A stretch of 64,000 nucleotides of DNA from Candidatus Zixiibacteriota bacterium. GTDB lineage: Bacteria; Zixibacteria; MSB-5A5; GN15; JAAZOE01. A program made the position numbers and the translations under genes. Numbering within the stretch: position 1 is the stretch's first letter; the number at the start of each line of letters is the position of its first letter. The notes under the pieces were generated by a model. That model was not told where the DNA came from, did no database searches, and was given only the letters and a program-made list of their open reading frames with translations. This document shows, in pieces, positions 37,996 through 46,611 of the stretch. The stretch spans positions 96,381 through 160,380 of the forward strand of contig JAGLON010000018.1 in assembly GCA_023138975.1 (NCBI GenBank). Reading direction: 5' to 3'.

Positions 37996-38042
37996 TCAAA
38001 ATGGGTTTACCCGTCTTCGACGAGTACCATGGCGTTTTTCAC
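37996..38042 (-). repeat. Third copy of the GTACTCGTCG dispersed repeat (inverted)
   Basis: On the minus strand this reads AAAAACGCCATGGTACTCGTCG, then AAGACGGGTAAACCCATTTTGAA, closely matching the two copies at 14045-14143. The three copies share a block of about 40 bases. Confidence 0.7.
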
Positions 38043-38303
38043 TCAAAAATGGCTTCGTTTTTTATATTAACCTGTTTTTTTCTTAGATTCTTCTTGTTTG
38101 TGAATTTAGGTATAGCCCCTGTCGCTTTCAGCGCATTTATATGAATGGCTTCGATTTGAATTTGAGATGTAGACTTGCTATAGCCTCCTAAATTAATAGA
38201 TACATGTGCCTATAAAAAGAGGATGCAATCTGAATCACCACCAAAGTTGTGGGGATTAAGAAATAACACATTCTTGTGGTTGGCTATTTATCTGAATAAC
38301 AAT

Positions 38304-38570
38304 CTACCATCGTATGCTAAAGTTTTTAAAGCCCAAGTTTTTAGCAATTATAAACACTAATATAATAAATGCGAATATTATTGTAGAGGATATCATATGA
38401 AACATTATTTTCTTAAATGGATTTAATTTTCTGTCAGCCCAGAATCCAAGAAAGAAATATCCAACTTTATTTCCTATCCAAGGAGTTTTTATTCTGGCCA
38501 ACTTGGCAAAACTTCTAACGAGATTTAAGAAGATGAAAATTACCCAAAAAACTATGTATTGAGTATCCAT
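38304..38570 (-). CDS. Small putative membrane protein, 88 aa
   Basis: The frame starts MDTQYIVFWVIFIFLNLVRS and has two hydrophobic segments (about residues 5-20 and 58-78) around a basic middle. I see no ribosome site of note and no recognised family. It lies 107 bases downstream, on the same strand, of the broken NTF2-like gene and could once have been co-transcribed. It sits in a decaying region, so it may not be functional. Confidence 0.35.
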   Translation of the reverse strand: MDTQYIVFWVIFIFLNLVRSFAKLARIKTPWIGNKVGYFFLGFWADRKLNPFKKIMFHMISSTIIFAFIILVFIIAKNLGFKNFSIRW

Positions 38571-38677
38571 AGTAGTTGCTTTCTAATTGGTTTATTCAAT
38601 TGCTTCCTCTTGCCCAGAGTTTAATAAAAAGATTCCTCGTCCTATAAAACCTCAGGGGTTTTGACCTACTAACTGAC

Positions 38678-39007
38678 TTATTTGCTATGTATTACATGAA
38701 GGATTTGACCAGTCATTTTGTGTATCGTAATCTCTGGAACACCACCTAATATTCCCTCTGGAATTGTTCCTTGGACAAACCAGGTAGTATCATCTTTCAA
38801 TTTTGCGACGAATGGTTTTGTCTTATAGATGGAATTTCCATAGATCGGCAGCCAAACGGCTTCAGCGATGCGAACGGCAGTTAACTAATCCGGTACATAA
38901 CCGTCAATAACAGGATTACTGCCCGTGAATGGTGAATCCTCCTCACAACTTACAATTATTAATTGAGTAATCAGAAATAAAACTGCTATTTTAAATACCT
39001 TTTTCAT
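38678..39007 (-). pseudogene. NTF2-fold immunity-like lipoprotein gene with one amber codon
   Basis: Reading the minus strand from the ATG at 39007 gives 40 residues, an in-frame TAG at 38887-38885, then 68 residues to a TAA at 38678. The start has a lipoprotein signal (KIAVLFLITQLIIVSC). Across the stop the sequence reads DGYVPD, amber, LTAVRIAEAVWLPIYG, KPFVAKLKDDTTWFVQGT, GGVPEITIHKMTGQILHV. This matches proteins with an NTF2-fold immunity-type domain (GYVPD-x-x-TAV-x-IAEAV...YG). A GAGG ribosome site is present. Only one base change appears to break it, so the mutation may be recent; readthrough cannot be excluded. Confidence 0.75.
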
Positions 39008-39122
39008 TCATACCTCATCAATGGTCTATATCCGATATTAACATTTTAAAATATTACTTCCACGCATGTAGAGCGAGCATAAAACCATAAGAACCGCCAA
39101 AAACAATTGAACGAAGGGCTGG

Positions 39123-39151
39123 TTGGGAGCGTCTTACTTGTACGTTATAGT
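39123..39151 (+). promoter_or_regulatory. Candidate promoter for the 39.2 kb RNA
   Basis: TTGGGA (39123-39128) and TATAGT (39146-39151) are separated by 17 bases, which places the start near 39158, just ahead of the first hairpin of the candidate RNA. Confidence 0.5.
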
Positions 39152-39157
39152 ATCAAC

Positions 39158-39285
39158 GTGCCCTAAAGGCCATTACCCCTAATGGCCGACTAGATCCGTC
39201 TCACCGAAACCCAAAAAGTGAGTCGGGTCGTACCCCAGGCGGTCGCTGCCCCCCCATCCCTTGCGTGCGACCGTCTATTTTTTTA
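39158..39285 (+). ncRNA. Candidate structured non-coding RNA with its own terminator
   Basis: Three hairpins follow one another within about 128 bases. Hairpin 1 is GGCCATTA-CCCC-TAATGGCC (39168-39187), perfect over 8 bp. Hairpin 2 pairs CCGTCTCAC with GTGAGTCGG (39196-39226), with one T-T mismatch. Hairpin 3 pairs AGGCGGTCGC with GCGACCGTCT (39237-39276) and is followed by ATTTTTTT, an intrinsic terminator. A plausible promoter precedes it and no open frame of note runs through it. I do not recognise an Rfam family. It may be a trans-acting small RNA or a leader/attenuator for the transporter gene about 150 bases downstream. Confidence 0.55.
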
Positions 39286-39431
39286 TACATAACAGCCTGA
39301 GCGAAAAATGGCTATGATAAGTATTATCAGCGTCATATCTTATCTTATTACCGGCTGTATATAGCAATAAGAAAAGAAATGCCGCCGTATGTTAATAATG
39401 GCTTTAAAGAAGATTCCGGTCAGGTAAAAAG

Positions 39432-40322
39432 ATGACCCGCTTAACAAAATATAGTCTGCTGACAATCGCGATTTTGGCCGTGAGCTGGTCGGCGATATTC
39501 ATCAGAATAGCTGACGCCGACCCGATTTCAACCGCCTTTTATCGGATGGCATTTGCGGTCGTGATTCTTATTCCTATCGGCGGACGAGGACTAATAAAAA
39601 GTCTGCAAAAGCTTTCCCGATTAGATTGTGCGCTAATTATTATCTCCGGAATAGTCCTCGGTCTTCACTTTGCCTCTTGGATTTCATCACTCAAACACAC
39701 GACTATCGCCAATTCGGTAATCATCGTTTCCACTCAGCCGTTTTTTGTAGCGGTGGCCGAAGCGGTTATTTGGAAGACTAAAATCTCCAAAGGTGTGATT
39801 CTTGGGATGGTGGCGGCGTTTATCGGAATGATTCTTATTTCAGGCATAGGCTCTGGAATCGGCGCAGGAAGTCTTCTCGGAGAATTCCTGGCGCTTATCG
39901 GTGCTGTTTGTGCCGGAGCCTACTTGATTATAGGCCGAAAACTCCGTCAAAACCTAAAAAACCGGCATTATATCCTTTCGGTCTATTCTATCGCCGCCAT
40001 AACTCTGCTGATAATTGCCGGATTTACCAGTGCGCCATTGAGCGACTTTTCGGATACAACCTGGATAATGTTTGTATTACTGGCCTTGATACCGACAGTA
40101 ATCGGTCATTCTTTATACAACTATCTGTTAAAATACCTCAAGGCGCATATAGTCGGGCTGACTATTTTAGGCGAACCTATCGGTGCCATCGTTCTGGCGG
40201 CATTAATTTTCGGGGAATACCCGGCTGTGACTGCTGTCGTAGGAGGGGCTTTGATACTTATTGGTATTGCGCTGGCGTTATTTGCCAAGAAAAGTGATAA
40301 CAAGAGGCTCGAAACTGCTTGA
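39432..40322 (+). CDS. EamA/DMT-family transporter
   Basis: This 296-aa inner-membrane protein has about ten hydrophobic segments and two EamA repeats (about 5-140 and 150-285). The first starts LLTIAILAVSWSAIFIRIADADPISTAFYR and the second AFLALIGAVCAGAYLIIGRK-like. Family members export metabolites, amino acids or nucleosides; the substrate cannot be told from sequence. It has a short AGG ribosome site and a start at 39432. It stands alone between the candidate RNA and tRNA-Ala. Confidence 0.85.
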   Translation: MTRLTKYSLLTIAILAVSWSAIFIRIADADPISTAFYRMAFAVVILIPIGGRGLIKSLQKLSRLDCALIIISGIVLGLHFASWISSLKHTTIANSVIIVSTQPFFVAVAEAVIWKTKISKGVILGMVAAFIGMILISGIGSGIGAGSLLGEFLALIGAVCAGAYLIIGRKLRQNLKNRHYILSVYSIAAITLLIIAGFTSAPLSDFSDTTWIMFVLLALIPTVIGHSLYNYLLKYLKAHIVGLTILGEPIGAIVLAALIFGEYPAVTAVVGGALILIGIALALFAKKSDNKRLETA

Positions 40323-40371
40323 TTTTTCTTTCGAAATGCATAGATTGTAAAGCCTGAATAATAGATTTAAT

Positions 40372-40444
40372 GGGGCAGTAGCTCAATTGGGAGAGCGGTA
40401 CGTTCGCAACGTACAGGTCGTCGGTTCGATCCCGGTCTGCTCCA
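40372..40444 (+). tRNA. tRNA-Ala (CGC)
   Basis: A complete cloverleaf is visible. The acceptor GGGGCAG pairs with CTGCTCC and includes the alanine identity pair G3-U70. The D arm is GCTC...GAGC, and the anticodon stem GTACG/CGTAC encloses TTCGCAA (anticodon CGC). The T arm contains GGTTCGATCC. The discriminator is A and CCA is not encoded. Confidence 0.95.
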
Positions 40445-40481
40445 TTTTTATTATACAGGGCGAAATAAAAAAGTTTGGTTT

Positions 40482-40614
40482 GATATCGGTCAGTTGTTTA
40501 TCGGGTCCTGTACAGCGGCTTATTGCCGAACCCCGTCAGGACTGGAAGGTAGCAGCGGCAGGCATGAAAACTGCGTGATACAGTTTTTGCCTGATAATGC
40601 GACTGACCGTTATC
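40482..40614 (+). ncRNA. ffs: Signal recognition particle RNA (4.5S/small SRP RNA)
   Basis: The conserved apical domain is clear: CCGTCAGGACTGGAAGGTAG followed by CAGCGGCAGGCATGA, including the GGAAGG-type tetraloop and the Ffh-binding internal loops. The ends pair as CGGTCAGT with ACTGACCG, giving a single rod of about 130 bases. It lies between tRNA-Ala and dnaX, a common location for this gene. Confidence 0.93.
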
Positions 40615-40651
40615 AGATCATAATAATAATCTCAGGTATTCCGGCAATATT

Positions 40652-42403
40652 ATGTCTTATCAAGTACTTGCATTAAAATATCGGCCCCTCTTGTTTGAGG
40701 ATATCATCGCGCAGGAGCATGTTACTAAGACTCTTGCTCGGGCGGTAGAGACTGGTCGTATCGCTCATGGTTACCTGTTAACAGGGCCTCGCGGTACCGG
40801 TAAGACGACAACTGCCAGAATCCTGGCTAAGGCACTCAATTGTATTGAAGGCCCCACAGCGACTCCCTGCAACGTCTGCCCGATGTGTAAGGAAATAACG
40901 GCAGGTTCGTCCTTGGATGTTCTGGAAGTCGATGCCGCCTCAAATACCGGTATCGATGACATTAGAACCTTGAGGGAGAATATTCGCTATCTGCCGACCT
41001 CAGGTAAAAAACGAGTTTTTATTATCGACGAAGTTCATCGTTTGTCAGGGTCAGCCTTTGATGCTTTATTAAAAACGCTCGAAGAACCGCCTGAACACGC
41101 CGTCTTTATTTTTGCCACAACAGAACCTCATAAAGTTCCCCAGACGATTCTATCGCGGACACAGCGGTATGATTTCCGCCGGGTTAGTACGACCGATTTA
41201 GTTAGTCATCTGCAAAAACTGGCTAAACTCGAAAATATAGAGATCGAGCAGGAAGCCCTATTTTTAATTGCCCGCAAGGGTGATGGCTCGGTGCGTGATT
41301 CGCTGTCGCTGTTTGACCAGATGATAGCTCTGGCCGACGGCACCATAACCGCAAGTTTGACGGCGAGAACCCTGGGAATCGTAGATCGTCAGCTTTTTTC
41401 CAAACTGATTGATATTATTGCTGCCGGAAAAAGTGAAGAGATATTTAATCTCGTGAAAATCCTGTTTGAATCCGGGGCAGATATTACTGAATTCGTCAAT
41501 GATTTTGTCAGCTATTTGCGCAACCTTCTGGTGCAGAAATCAACCGAACAACCGGAGAACTTTTTAGATGTATCTGCGGCGGAACGCGAAGCTCTGGCAA
41601 AGCAGGCAACATACTTTACTGAGGCTGATATTCTGCGTATGATTCAGATTCTCTCTGACTTACTGCGTCAATTGAAAAACGGTTATGATGAAAAAACATT
41701 CCTTGAGATATGCTTGATTCGACTGGCACGGATGGAATCGTCGATTGCCCTGCAGGAAGTTATCCAACGGCTCAATAGGCTTTCGGCATCACTTGGTTCC
41801 GGACAGGCCGTTCCAGCCAATAATCTGTTTGATGCTGTTCAACCACCACCATTAAAGGCGCCGGTTCAAAAAAAAACTCTAAGTTCTGATAAACAGCTCC
41901 CTCGTCAATCAACCGCCCCCCAAGAACCGCCTCCAGTACCACCAGAGACTGAGACCGATTATGAATCAGGAAAACCGCTTAATCTCCCCCGGGTGCAGAT
42001 GACTTGGAATAACTTTCTTGATGAGCTAAAGAAACAAAAACCAATGCTCGCCTCTATGATGACAATGGGACAGGTTACCTCGGTCGAGGACAGCAACATT
42101 ACTATTGCCTTTTCTTCTTCCTACGCGACAAATAAACAAGTAGTGAACAAGACTGAATCAAAGACGATTATCGAAGAGGCACTGCGAAACTTTTATAAAT
42201 TGACGGTTAGCGTAAAATTTACTATAGATAAAACACAAAAGGCACAAGCTTCGGCGATAAACACCGAGACTGAAAGCCTGGCGATAAACGCCGACGATTT
42301 GTTTGCCGAAGATCCTGAGCTTAAGAGCTTTGTGGAGCAAATAAACGGTGAAATCGTCGGAAGAAAGAAAATAGACGATAACAATAGCAATCCAGGAGAC
42401 TGA
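40652..42403 (+). CDS. dnaX: DNA polymerase III subunit gamma/tau
   Basis: This 583-aa clamp-loader ATPase has Walker A GYLLTGPRGTGKTTTARILA and a zinc module with cysteines in ALNCIEGPTATPCNVCPMCK. It also has Walker B VFIIDEVHRLS, sensor motif FIFATTEPHKVPQTILSRTQ, domain III (about 230-370) and a variable proline-rich linker (about 390-440) before a C-terminal tau-like domain. It starts the dnaX-ybaB-recR operon. I saw no obvious frameshift slippery site that would be needed to make a gamma form. Confidence 0.95.
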   Translation: MSYQVLALKYRPLLFEDIIAQEHVTKTLARAVETGRIAHGYLLTGPRGTGKTTTARILAKALNCIEGPTATPCNVCPMCKEITAGSSLDVLEVDAASNTGIDDIRTLRENIRYLPTSGKKRVFIIDEVHRLSGSAFDALLKTLEEPPEHAVFIFATTEPHKVPQTILSRTQRYDFRRVSTTDLVSHLQKLAKLENIEIEQEALFLIARKGDGSVRDSLSLFDQMIALADGTITASLTARTLGIVDRQLFSKLIDIIAAGKSEEIFNLVKILFESGADITEFVNDFVSYLRNLLVQKSTEQPENFLDVSAAEREALAKQATYFTEADILRMIQILSDLLRQLKNGYDEKTFLEICLIRLARMESSIALQEVIQRLNRLSASLGSGQAVPANNLFDAVQPPPLKAPVQKKTLSSDKQLPRQSTAPQEPPPVPPETETDYESGKPLNLPRVQMTWNNFLDELKKQKPMLASMMTMGQVTSVEDSNITIAFSSSYATNKQVVNKTESKTIIEEALRNFYKLTVSVKFTIDKTQKAQASAINTETESLAINADDLFAEDPELKSFVEQINGEIVGRKKIDDNNSNPGD

Positions 42404-42404
42404 C

Positions 42405-42734
42405 ATGGCCAAAGGTATGGGCGGTAACATGGGCAACATGATGAAGCAGGTTGCCAAAATGCAGCGCAAGATGGAAGAAATGCAGGCAGAACTGGCTGAT
42501 AAACAGGTCGAAGGAACCGCAGGCGGAGGTATGGTCAAAGTGACAGCTACCGGCGCACAGGAAATTATCGCGATTAAAATAGAGAAAGAAGTTGTCAATC
42601 CCGACGATGTCGAAATGCTCGAAGATTTAATTTTGAGCGCGGTAAACCAGGCCAAAGAAAAAGCCGCAGAATTACAATCTGAACTAATGGGCTCAGTGAC
42701 CGGTGGATTAAATATACCCGGAATGCCGTTTTAA
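42405..42734 (+). CDS. ybaB: YbaB/EbfC nucleoid-associated protein
   Basis: This 109-aa DNA-binding protein starts with a glycine/methionine-rich segment (MAKGMGGNMGNMMKQVAKM), then a helix. The family blocks VEGTAGGGMVKVTATGAQEI and VNPDDVEMLEDLILSAVNQA follow. It sits two bases after dnaX and two before recR, the standard order. It binds DNA as a dimer and is thought to act with RecR or in nucleoid organisation. Confidence 0.95.
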   Translation: MAKGMGGNMGNMMKQVAKMQRKMEEMQAELADKQVEGTAGGGMVKVTATGAQEIIAIKIEKEVVNPDDVEMLEDLILSAVNQAKEKAAELQSELMGSVTGGLNIPGMPF

Positions 42735-42736
42735 TT

Positions 42737-43333
42737 ATGTATAAATCCGCAGAATCGGTTGGAAAATTAGTATCACAGCTTTCTCGCCTGCCCGGTATCG
42801 GAAGAAAGACCGCCGGGCGACTGGCGTTTCATATTCTTAAAATATCGGACGAGGAAGCCCGGGAATTAGCCGCCTCGATTATCGATGTAAAAGAAAAAGT
42901 CGGTAACTGTTCGATATGTTTTAATATCTCCGAAAGCGACCCGTGTGCTCTCTGCACCGATGATAAGCGAGATAAATCTATCATTTGTGTGGTTGAAGAA
43001 GCCAGTGATATTATCGCTCTGGGGAAGGCTGAAGATTTCAACCCGCTGTTTCATGTTCTGGGCGGCAAATTATCCCCCTTGGACGGCATTGGTCCGGATG
43101 ATTTGTATATAAAGGAACTTCTTTCGCGTCTTGATGATAGCATTTCCGAAGTTGTCGTAGCAACTAACCCGGATGTTGAGGGCGAAGCGACAGCCATATA
43201 TCTAAACAAACTTATAAAGCCATTCGGCGTAAAAGTTACGCGAATTGCCCGTGGACTTCCAGTCGGAGGCGATTTGGAATATGCCGACGGAGTTACTATC
43301 ACACGCGCTCTTCAAGGACGACAAGAGCTGTAA
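42737..43333 (+). CDS. recR: Recombination protein RecR
   Basis: This 198-aa protein has an N-terminal helix-hairpin-helix (SRLPGIGRKTAGRLAFHIL), a C4 zinc finger (CSICFNISESDPCALC), a Toprim domain (IICVVEEASDIIALGKAEDF, VVVATNPDVEGEATAIYL) and a C-terminal Walker-like end. RecR works with RecO and RecF to load RecA onto gapped DNA. It is the last gene of the dnaX operon. Confidence 0.96.
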   Translation: MYKSAESVGKLVSQLSRLPGIGRKTAGRLAFHILKISDEEARELAASIIDVKEKVGNCSICFNISESDPCALCTDDKRDKSIICVVEEASDIIALGKAEDFNPLFHVLGGKLSPLDGIGPDDLYIKELLSRLDDSISEVVVATNPDVEGEATAIYLNKLIKPFGVKVTRIARGLPVGGDLEYADGVTITRALQGRQEL

Positions 43334-43520
43334 CCCAACGCAATAATATTGAAAATAATATAACTGTACCGGAACAATTGTGCGTATATCCTGTTTGAGT
43401 CTGATAGTAAGTTTAAATGGGGTGTTTTCTGGGATGGAGTCGTGTCGTGTTGTATTCAAATCACACAACATATTTCCATAAAAGATTATCCAAAACCAAT
43501 AAATAAGAGGCAAAAGAAAA

Positions 43521-44342
43521 ATGGATTTAACTAGTATCGTACAGATGATTAGCGACTGGGCCGAGCTTTATGGCCTAAAAATACTCGGTTCTATCGCGAT
43601 ATTTATAATCGGTCGCATAGTAATCAGTTTTGTTATTGGTATCATCCGCCGGGTACTCAACAAGAGTAAAATGGATGAAACACTATCAAAGTTTATCCTT
43701 AGCATTCTTCGCATAATGCTTCTGATGGTGATTGTTATAGCTGCCCTTGATAATCTGGAAGTTGACACAACCTCATTTATAGCGATTCTCGGTGCCGCCG
43801 GTCTTGCAGTCGGTTTCGCACTTCAGGGCTCACTGTCTAATTTCGCCTCAGGAGTTATGATTATTTTCTTCCGCCCGTTTCAGGCAGGTGATTTTGTCGA
43901 AGCCGGAGGAACTGCCGGAGTGGTTGAAGAAATATCCATCTTCAACACAATTATGAAAACCCCCGATAATAAAAAAGTAATTGTTCCCAATAGCGCCATC
44001 ACCGGTGGGAATATAATAAACTACTCCGCCAAAGAAACGCGCCGCGTGGATATGGTTTTCGGTATCGGTTACGATGATGATATCAAGCTGGCTAAAGAAA
44101 CCCTTGTACAAATTCTGGCCGCCGATGAGAGAATTTTGAAAGATCCTGCCCCTCAGGTTGCCGTTTCAGAGCTGGCCGACAGCTCAGTTAATTTTGTGGC
44201 TCGTCCCTGGGTGAAGACAGCTGATTATTGGGGAGTCTTTTTTGACACCACGGAAAAAGTAAAACTGATCTTTGATGAAAAAGGAATCTCTATTCCTTAT
44301 CCGCAACAGGACGTTCACATGCACCAGGAATCAGACAACTAA
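43521..44342 (+). CDS. mscS: Small-conductance mechanosensitive channel MscS
   Basis: This 273-aa protein has three N-terminal membrane helices (about 20-40, 65-85 and a pore helix near 92-115 with LGAAGLAVGFALQGSLSNFASG, rich in Gly and Ala). The beta domain follows with FRPFQAGDFVEAGGTAG and VIVPNSAITGGNIINYS, then an alpha-beta end. It opens on membrane tension to release solutes during osmotic downshift. The length matches E. coli MscS. The secreted protein gene 11 bases downstream is probably in the same operon. Confidence 0.93.
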   Translation: MDLTSIVQMISDWAELYGLKILGSIAIFIIGRIVISFVIGIIRRVLNKSKMDETLSKFILSILRIMLLMVIVIAALDNLEVDTTSFIAILGAAGLAVGFALQGSLSNFASGVMIIFFRPFQAGDFVEAGGTAGVVEEISIFNTIMKTPDNKKVIVPNSAITGGNIINYSAKETRRVDMVFGIGYDDDIKLAKETLVQILAADERILKDPAPQVAVSELADSSVNFVARPWVKTADYWGVFFDTTEKVKLIFDEKGISIPYPQQDVHMHQESDN

Positions 44343-44353
44343 GGGAGAAATCA

Positions 44354-45304
44354 ATGGTATCAATATGGAAAAAACAGGCGGGAGTACTGCTCCTTGCACT
44401 ATTTGTTTTAACCGGTCTGGGAATCGCTCAGGATGATTCCACCACAGGCTGGAAGACATCAATGGTTTTTGATTTTACAACAACCCAAACCGCCTATTCT
44501 GATTCTTGGGATGGTGGTGAAGCCGGAGCACTAAGCTGGGTTAGCAATTTAAACGCCACAGCCGAAAAACAGCTGTCACCGTCGTTCGATCTCAAATCGA
44601 CATTAAAACTTTCTTTCGGCCAGACGCTGTCGCAAAAATTTGATGATACTGATCCATCCGTCGATACTTACTGGGAAAAACCGGTAAAGTCAACCGACTT
44701 AATCGACTGGGAAAATGTCGGTAGAATTACTAAGAACTGGGTCGTTGATCCTTATGTGGCCTTCCGCTTGGAATCGCAGTTTTTAGACGCTAAAGTAGCA
44801 AATAAAAAACTATATCTGAACCCTGTTTTACTGACCGAATCGGCCGGTATCGCGCGCAAACTGTACTCAAAAGATAAAAATGAAATTATCAGCCGTTTGG
44901 GTTTTGCAATACGTCAGATGATGCAGAGAACCGTTGATTCAGTTGTGACAGTGGATGGCTTAGATACAACGACTGCCTACTCGACATCAAGTACTACTCT
45001 GCACGATGCCGGTCTGGAATCGGTCACTGATGTCAAATTTGTATTCAGCGAAGATCTCCAGTGGACGAGTAAACTGACTTTATATAAAGCCTTCTCTTTC
45101 TCAGATAAGGATGCTGTTAAAGGCACTGACGCGGAGGATTACTGGAAGGCGATCGATGTCAACTGGGAAAACCGAGTGACGGCATCAATAACTAAGATTG
45201 TTTCGGTCAATTTCTATACACAGATATTGTATGACAAACAAATCAGTGTTAAAGGCCGTTTCAAAGAAACCCTCGGAATCGGTATTACTTTCAAACTGAT
45301 GTAA
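44354..45304 (+). CDS. Secreted DUF3078-like outer-membrane beta protein
   Basis: This 316-aa protein has a signal peptide (KKQAGVLLLALFVLTGLGIA, cut before QDD) and then alternating beta-strand patterns ending in an aromatic-rich strand (LGIGITFKLM). The segment GWKTSMVFDFTTTQTAYSD with a later DGGEAGALSWVSNLNAT matches what I recall of DUF3078 proteins in Bacteroidetes-type bacteria. The function is unknown; a small barrel in the outer membrane is likely. Translation is probably coupled to mscS. Confidence 0.65.
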   Translation: MVSIWKKQAGVLLLALFVLTGLGIAQDDSTTGWKTSMVFDFTTTQTAYSDSWDGGEAGALSWVSNLNATAEKQLSPSFDLKSTLKLSFGQTLSQKFDDTDPSVDTYWEKPVKSTDLIDWENVGRITKNWVVDPYVAFRLESQFLDAKVANKKLYLNPVLLTESAGIARKLYSKDKNEIISRLGFAIRQMMQRTVDSVVTVDGLDTTTAYSTSSTTLHDAGLESVTDVKFVFSEDLQWTSKLTLYKAFSFSDKDAVKGTDAEDYWKAIDVNWENRVTASITKIVSVNFYTQILYDKQISVKGRFKETLGIGITFKLM

Positions 45305-45317
45305 ACGAAAAAGTATC

Positions 45318-45354
45318 CAAAAAAAAACGGGATAGACAAACATCTATCCCGTTT
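45318..45354 (-). terminator. Intrinsic terminator, stronger on the minus strand
   Basis: AACGGGATAGA and TCTATCCCGTT form a perfect 11-bp stem. On the minus strand it is followed by about nine T, a good terminator for the outer-membrane protein gene. On the plus strand only three T follow. Confidence 0.85.
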
Positions 45355-45373
45355 CTAATTACCCATAAGTTTA

Positions 45374-46018
45374 TTAAAACCACAATCCGGTCTGAAAGCC
45401 CAGCGACCGGCTCTTGTAATCTACGTTTTGAATCGGGCTGATGAGGCTTATCTCATAACGCACCTCAAAAAACATCCAGGTTTTCTCCCCCGCCTTCAAA
45501 TCTATTCCACCGCCGAATAGAAAACCGACATCGGATGATTTGCTGTTTTCTATATCGACATCAAGGAACGGAGCAGAATTCGATAACCTTAATTTATCCT
45601 GTACCAATAGCCCAATAAATCCACCGCCTAATACATACGGCCGGTATTTGCCATTAGGTATTGCGGTAATTTTAGCGATAATTGGAATCTCAATATAGCT
45701 GAGTATTGTAGTTACTTCGTCAATTGTGCCAACAGCTACTCCATTTGAATCGCGCGAGATAACATTCTCCTGCCGATACCCTTTGCCGTTATACAATAAT
45801 TCCATTTGCAGAGAGAAATATTCGCTGGATTGATAATTGAGGAATCCTCCAATACAGTATCCGGTATAATTTTTTACATCAAAATCGGCATTAGTCACGG
45901 TGGATTGATTAAACCCAAGACGGATGCCTTTTTTTAGCTTCTCGGATGAGTACTCAGCATTGGTTAGCCCGGTAAGGAGCAACATAAACATGAATATGCA
46001 GATTATATTTTTCATCAT
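45374..46018 (-). CDS. Outer-membrane beta-barrel protein (PorT/OmpA-barrel type)
   Basis: This 214-aa protein has a signal peptide (NIICIFMFMLLLTGLTNA). An eight-strand-like pattern starts KKGIRLGFNQSTVT and includes FSLQMELLYNGKGYRQ, YIEIPIIAKI and a final strand SLGFQTGLWF, as in PF13568-type barrels. The terminal aromatic residue fits assembly by the Bam machinery. Two adjacent ATGs (46018 and 46015) are possible. It is convergent with the upstream plus-strand operon and shares the terminator. Confidence 0.75.
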   Translation of the reverse strand: MMKNIICIFMFMLLLTGLTNAEYSSEKLKKGIRLGFNQSTVTNADFDVKNYTGYCIGGFLNYQSSEYFSLQMELLYNGKGYRQENVISRDSNGVAVGTIDEVTTILSYIEIPIIAKITAIPNGKYRPYVLGGGFIGLLVQDKLRLSNSAPFLDVDIENSKSSDVGFLFGGGIDLKAGEKTWMFFEVRYEISLISPIQNVDYKSRSLGFQTGLWF

Positions 46019-46076
46019 GGTTGTTCTTTCTCAGACGATTATACACAGCTTTTGTGAAAATAATTATTTATTATCA

Positions 46077-46457
46077 CTACTTTTCATCGACAATAGTCGC
46101 AACGGCGGTAGCAAATATCCGCTCGTGCGAAACTGATATAAGTATTTTCTTTCCGGCCAGTTTGTCCACTGTTTTTGCAGGAAGCCGAACATAGGGACGG
46201 CCTGATTCCAGATTGAGGATTTCAATATCTTTCAGATAAATCTCGCCGCTGACAAAAAAAGGATCAAGCGCCTTCATTACCGCTTCTTTTCCGGCGAATT
46301 TTCCGGCCATAGTCATTATCATCCCAGCCTTGCGGGATTCTATGATACCTATCTCGTCTTCTGAAAAAACGCGGTTCAGAAATTTCTCACGGTGTCTGTT
46401 ATAAGATGTTCGAATTCTGTCCACTTCGACTAAATCAATGCCTATCGAATGTGTCAT
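46077..46457 (-). CDS. acpS: Holo-[acyl-carrier-protein] synthase
   Basis: This enzyme of about 126 aa transfers 4'-phosphopantetheine to ACP. The magnesium motif is GIDLVEVDRI and the second is MAGKFAGKEAVMKAL; a VSISHERIFATA-type end is seen as ILISVSHERIFATAVA. An ATG four codons upstream (46469) has no ribosome site. The ATG at 46457 has a weak GGAT-AGAGAA; the true start is uncertain by these four codons. Confidence 0.9.
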   Translation of the reverse strand: MTHSIGIDLVEVDRIRTSYNRHREKFLNRVFSEDEIGIIESRKAGMIMTMAGKFAGKEAVMKALDPFFVSGEIYLKDIEILNLESGRPYVRLPAKTVDKLAGKKILISVSHERIFATAVATIVDEK

Positions 46458-46577
46458 TTCTCTATCCATTTTTAGTCTATTTGATCTGCTAAATCACTAC
46501 AAACTATTAATATAGCACATCGTGGAACGAAAAACACGCAAAAATAATCACATAAAATAAATGTTCAATAAAAGTTG

Positions 46578-46605
46578 TTGCAATTTCAAAATGTCATCGT
46601 AAATT
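46578..46605 (+). promoter_or_regulatory. Candidate promoter for the 6S-like RNA
   Basis: TTGCAA (46578-46583) and TAAATT (46600-46605) are separated by 16 bases. The predicted start near 46612 coincides with the base of the long closing stem of the RNA. Confidence 0.45.
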
Positions 46606-46611
46606 AAGTGT

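Larger units (their letters stand above)
37423..38303. other. Gene-free repeat-rich region
   Basis: No coding sequence is supported in these 881 bases. The segment holds a pair of direct repeats, a compound palindromic element and an inverted copy of the 14-kb dispersed repeat, listed separately. The remaining stretches are AT-rich and featureless. It begins the repeat-rich zone that extends to about 39.4 kb. Confidence 0.6.
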
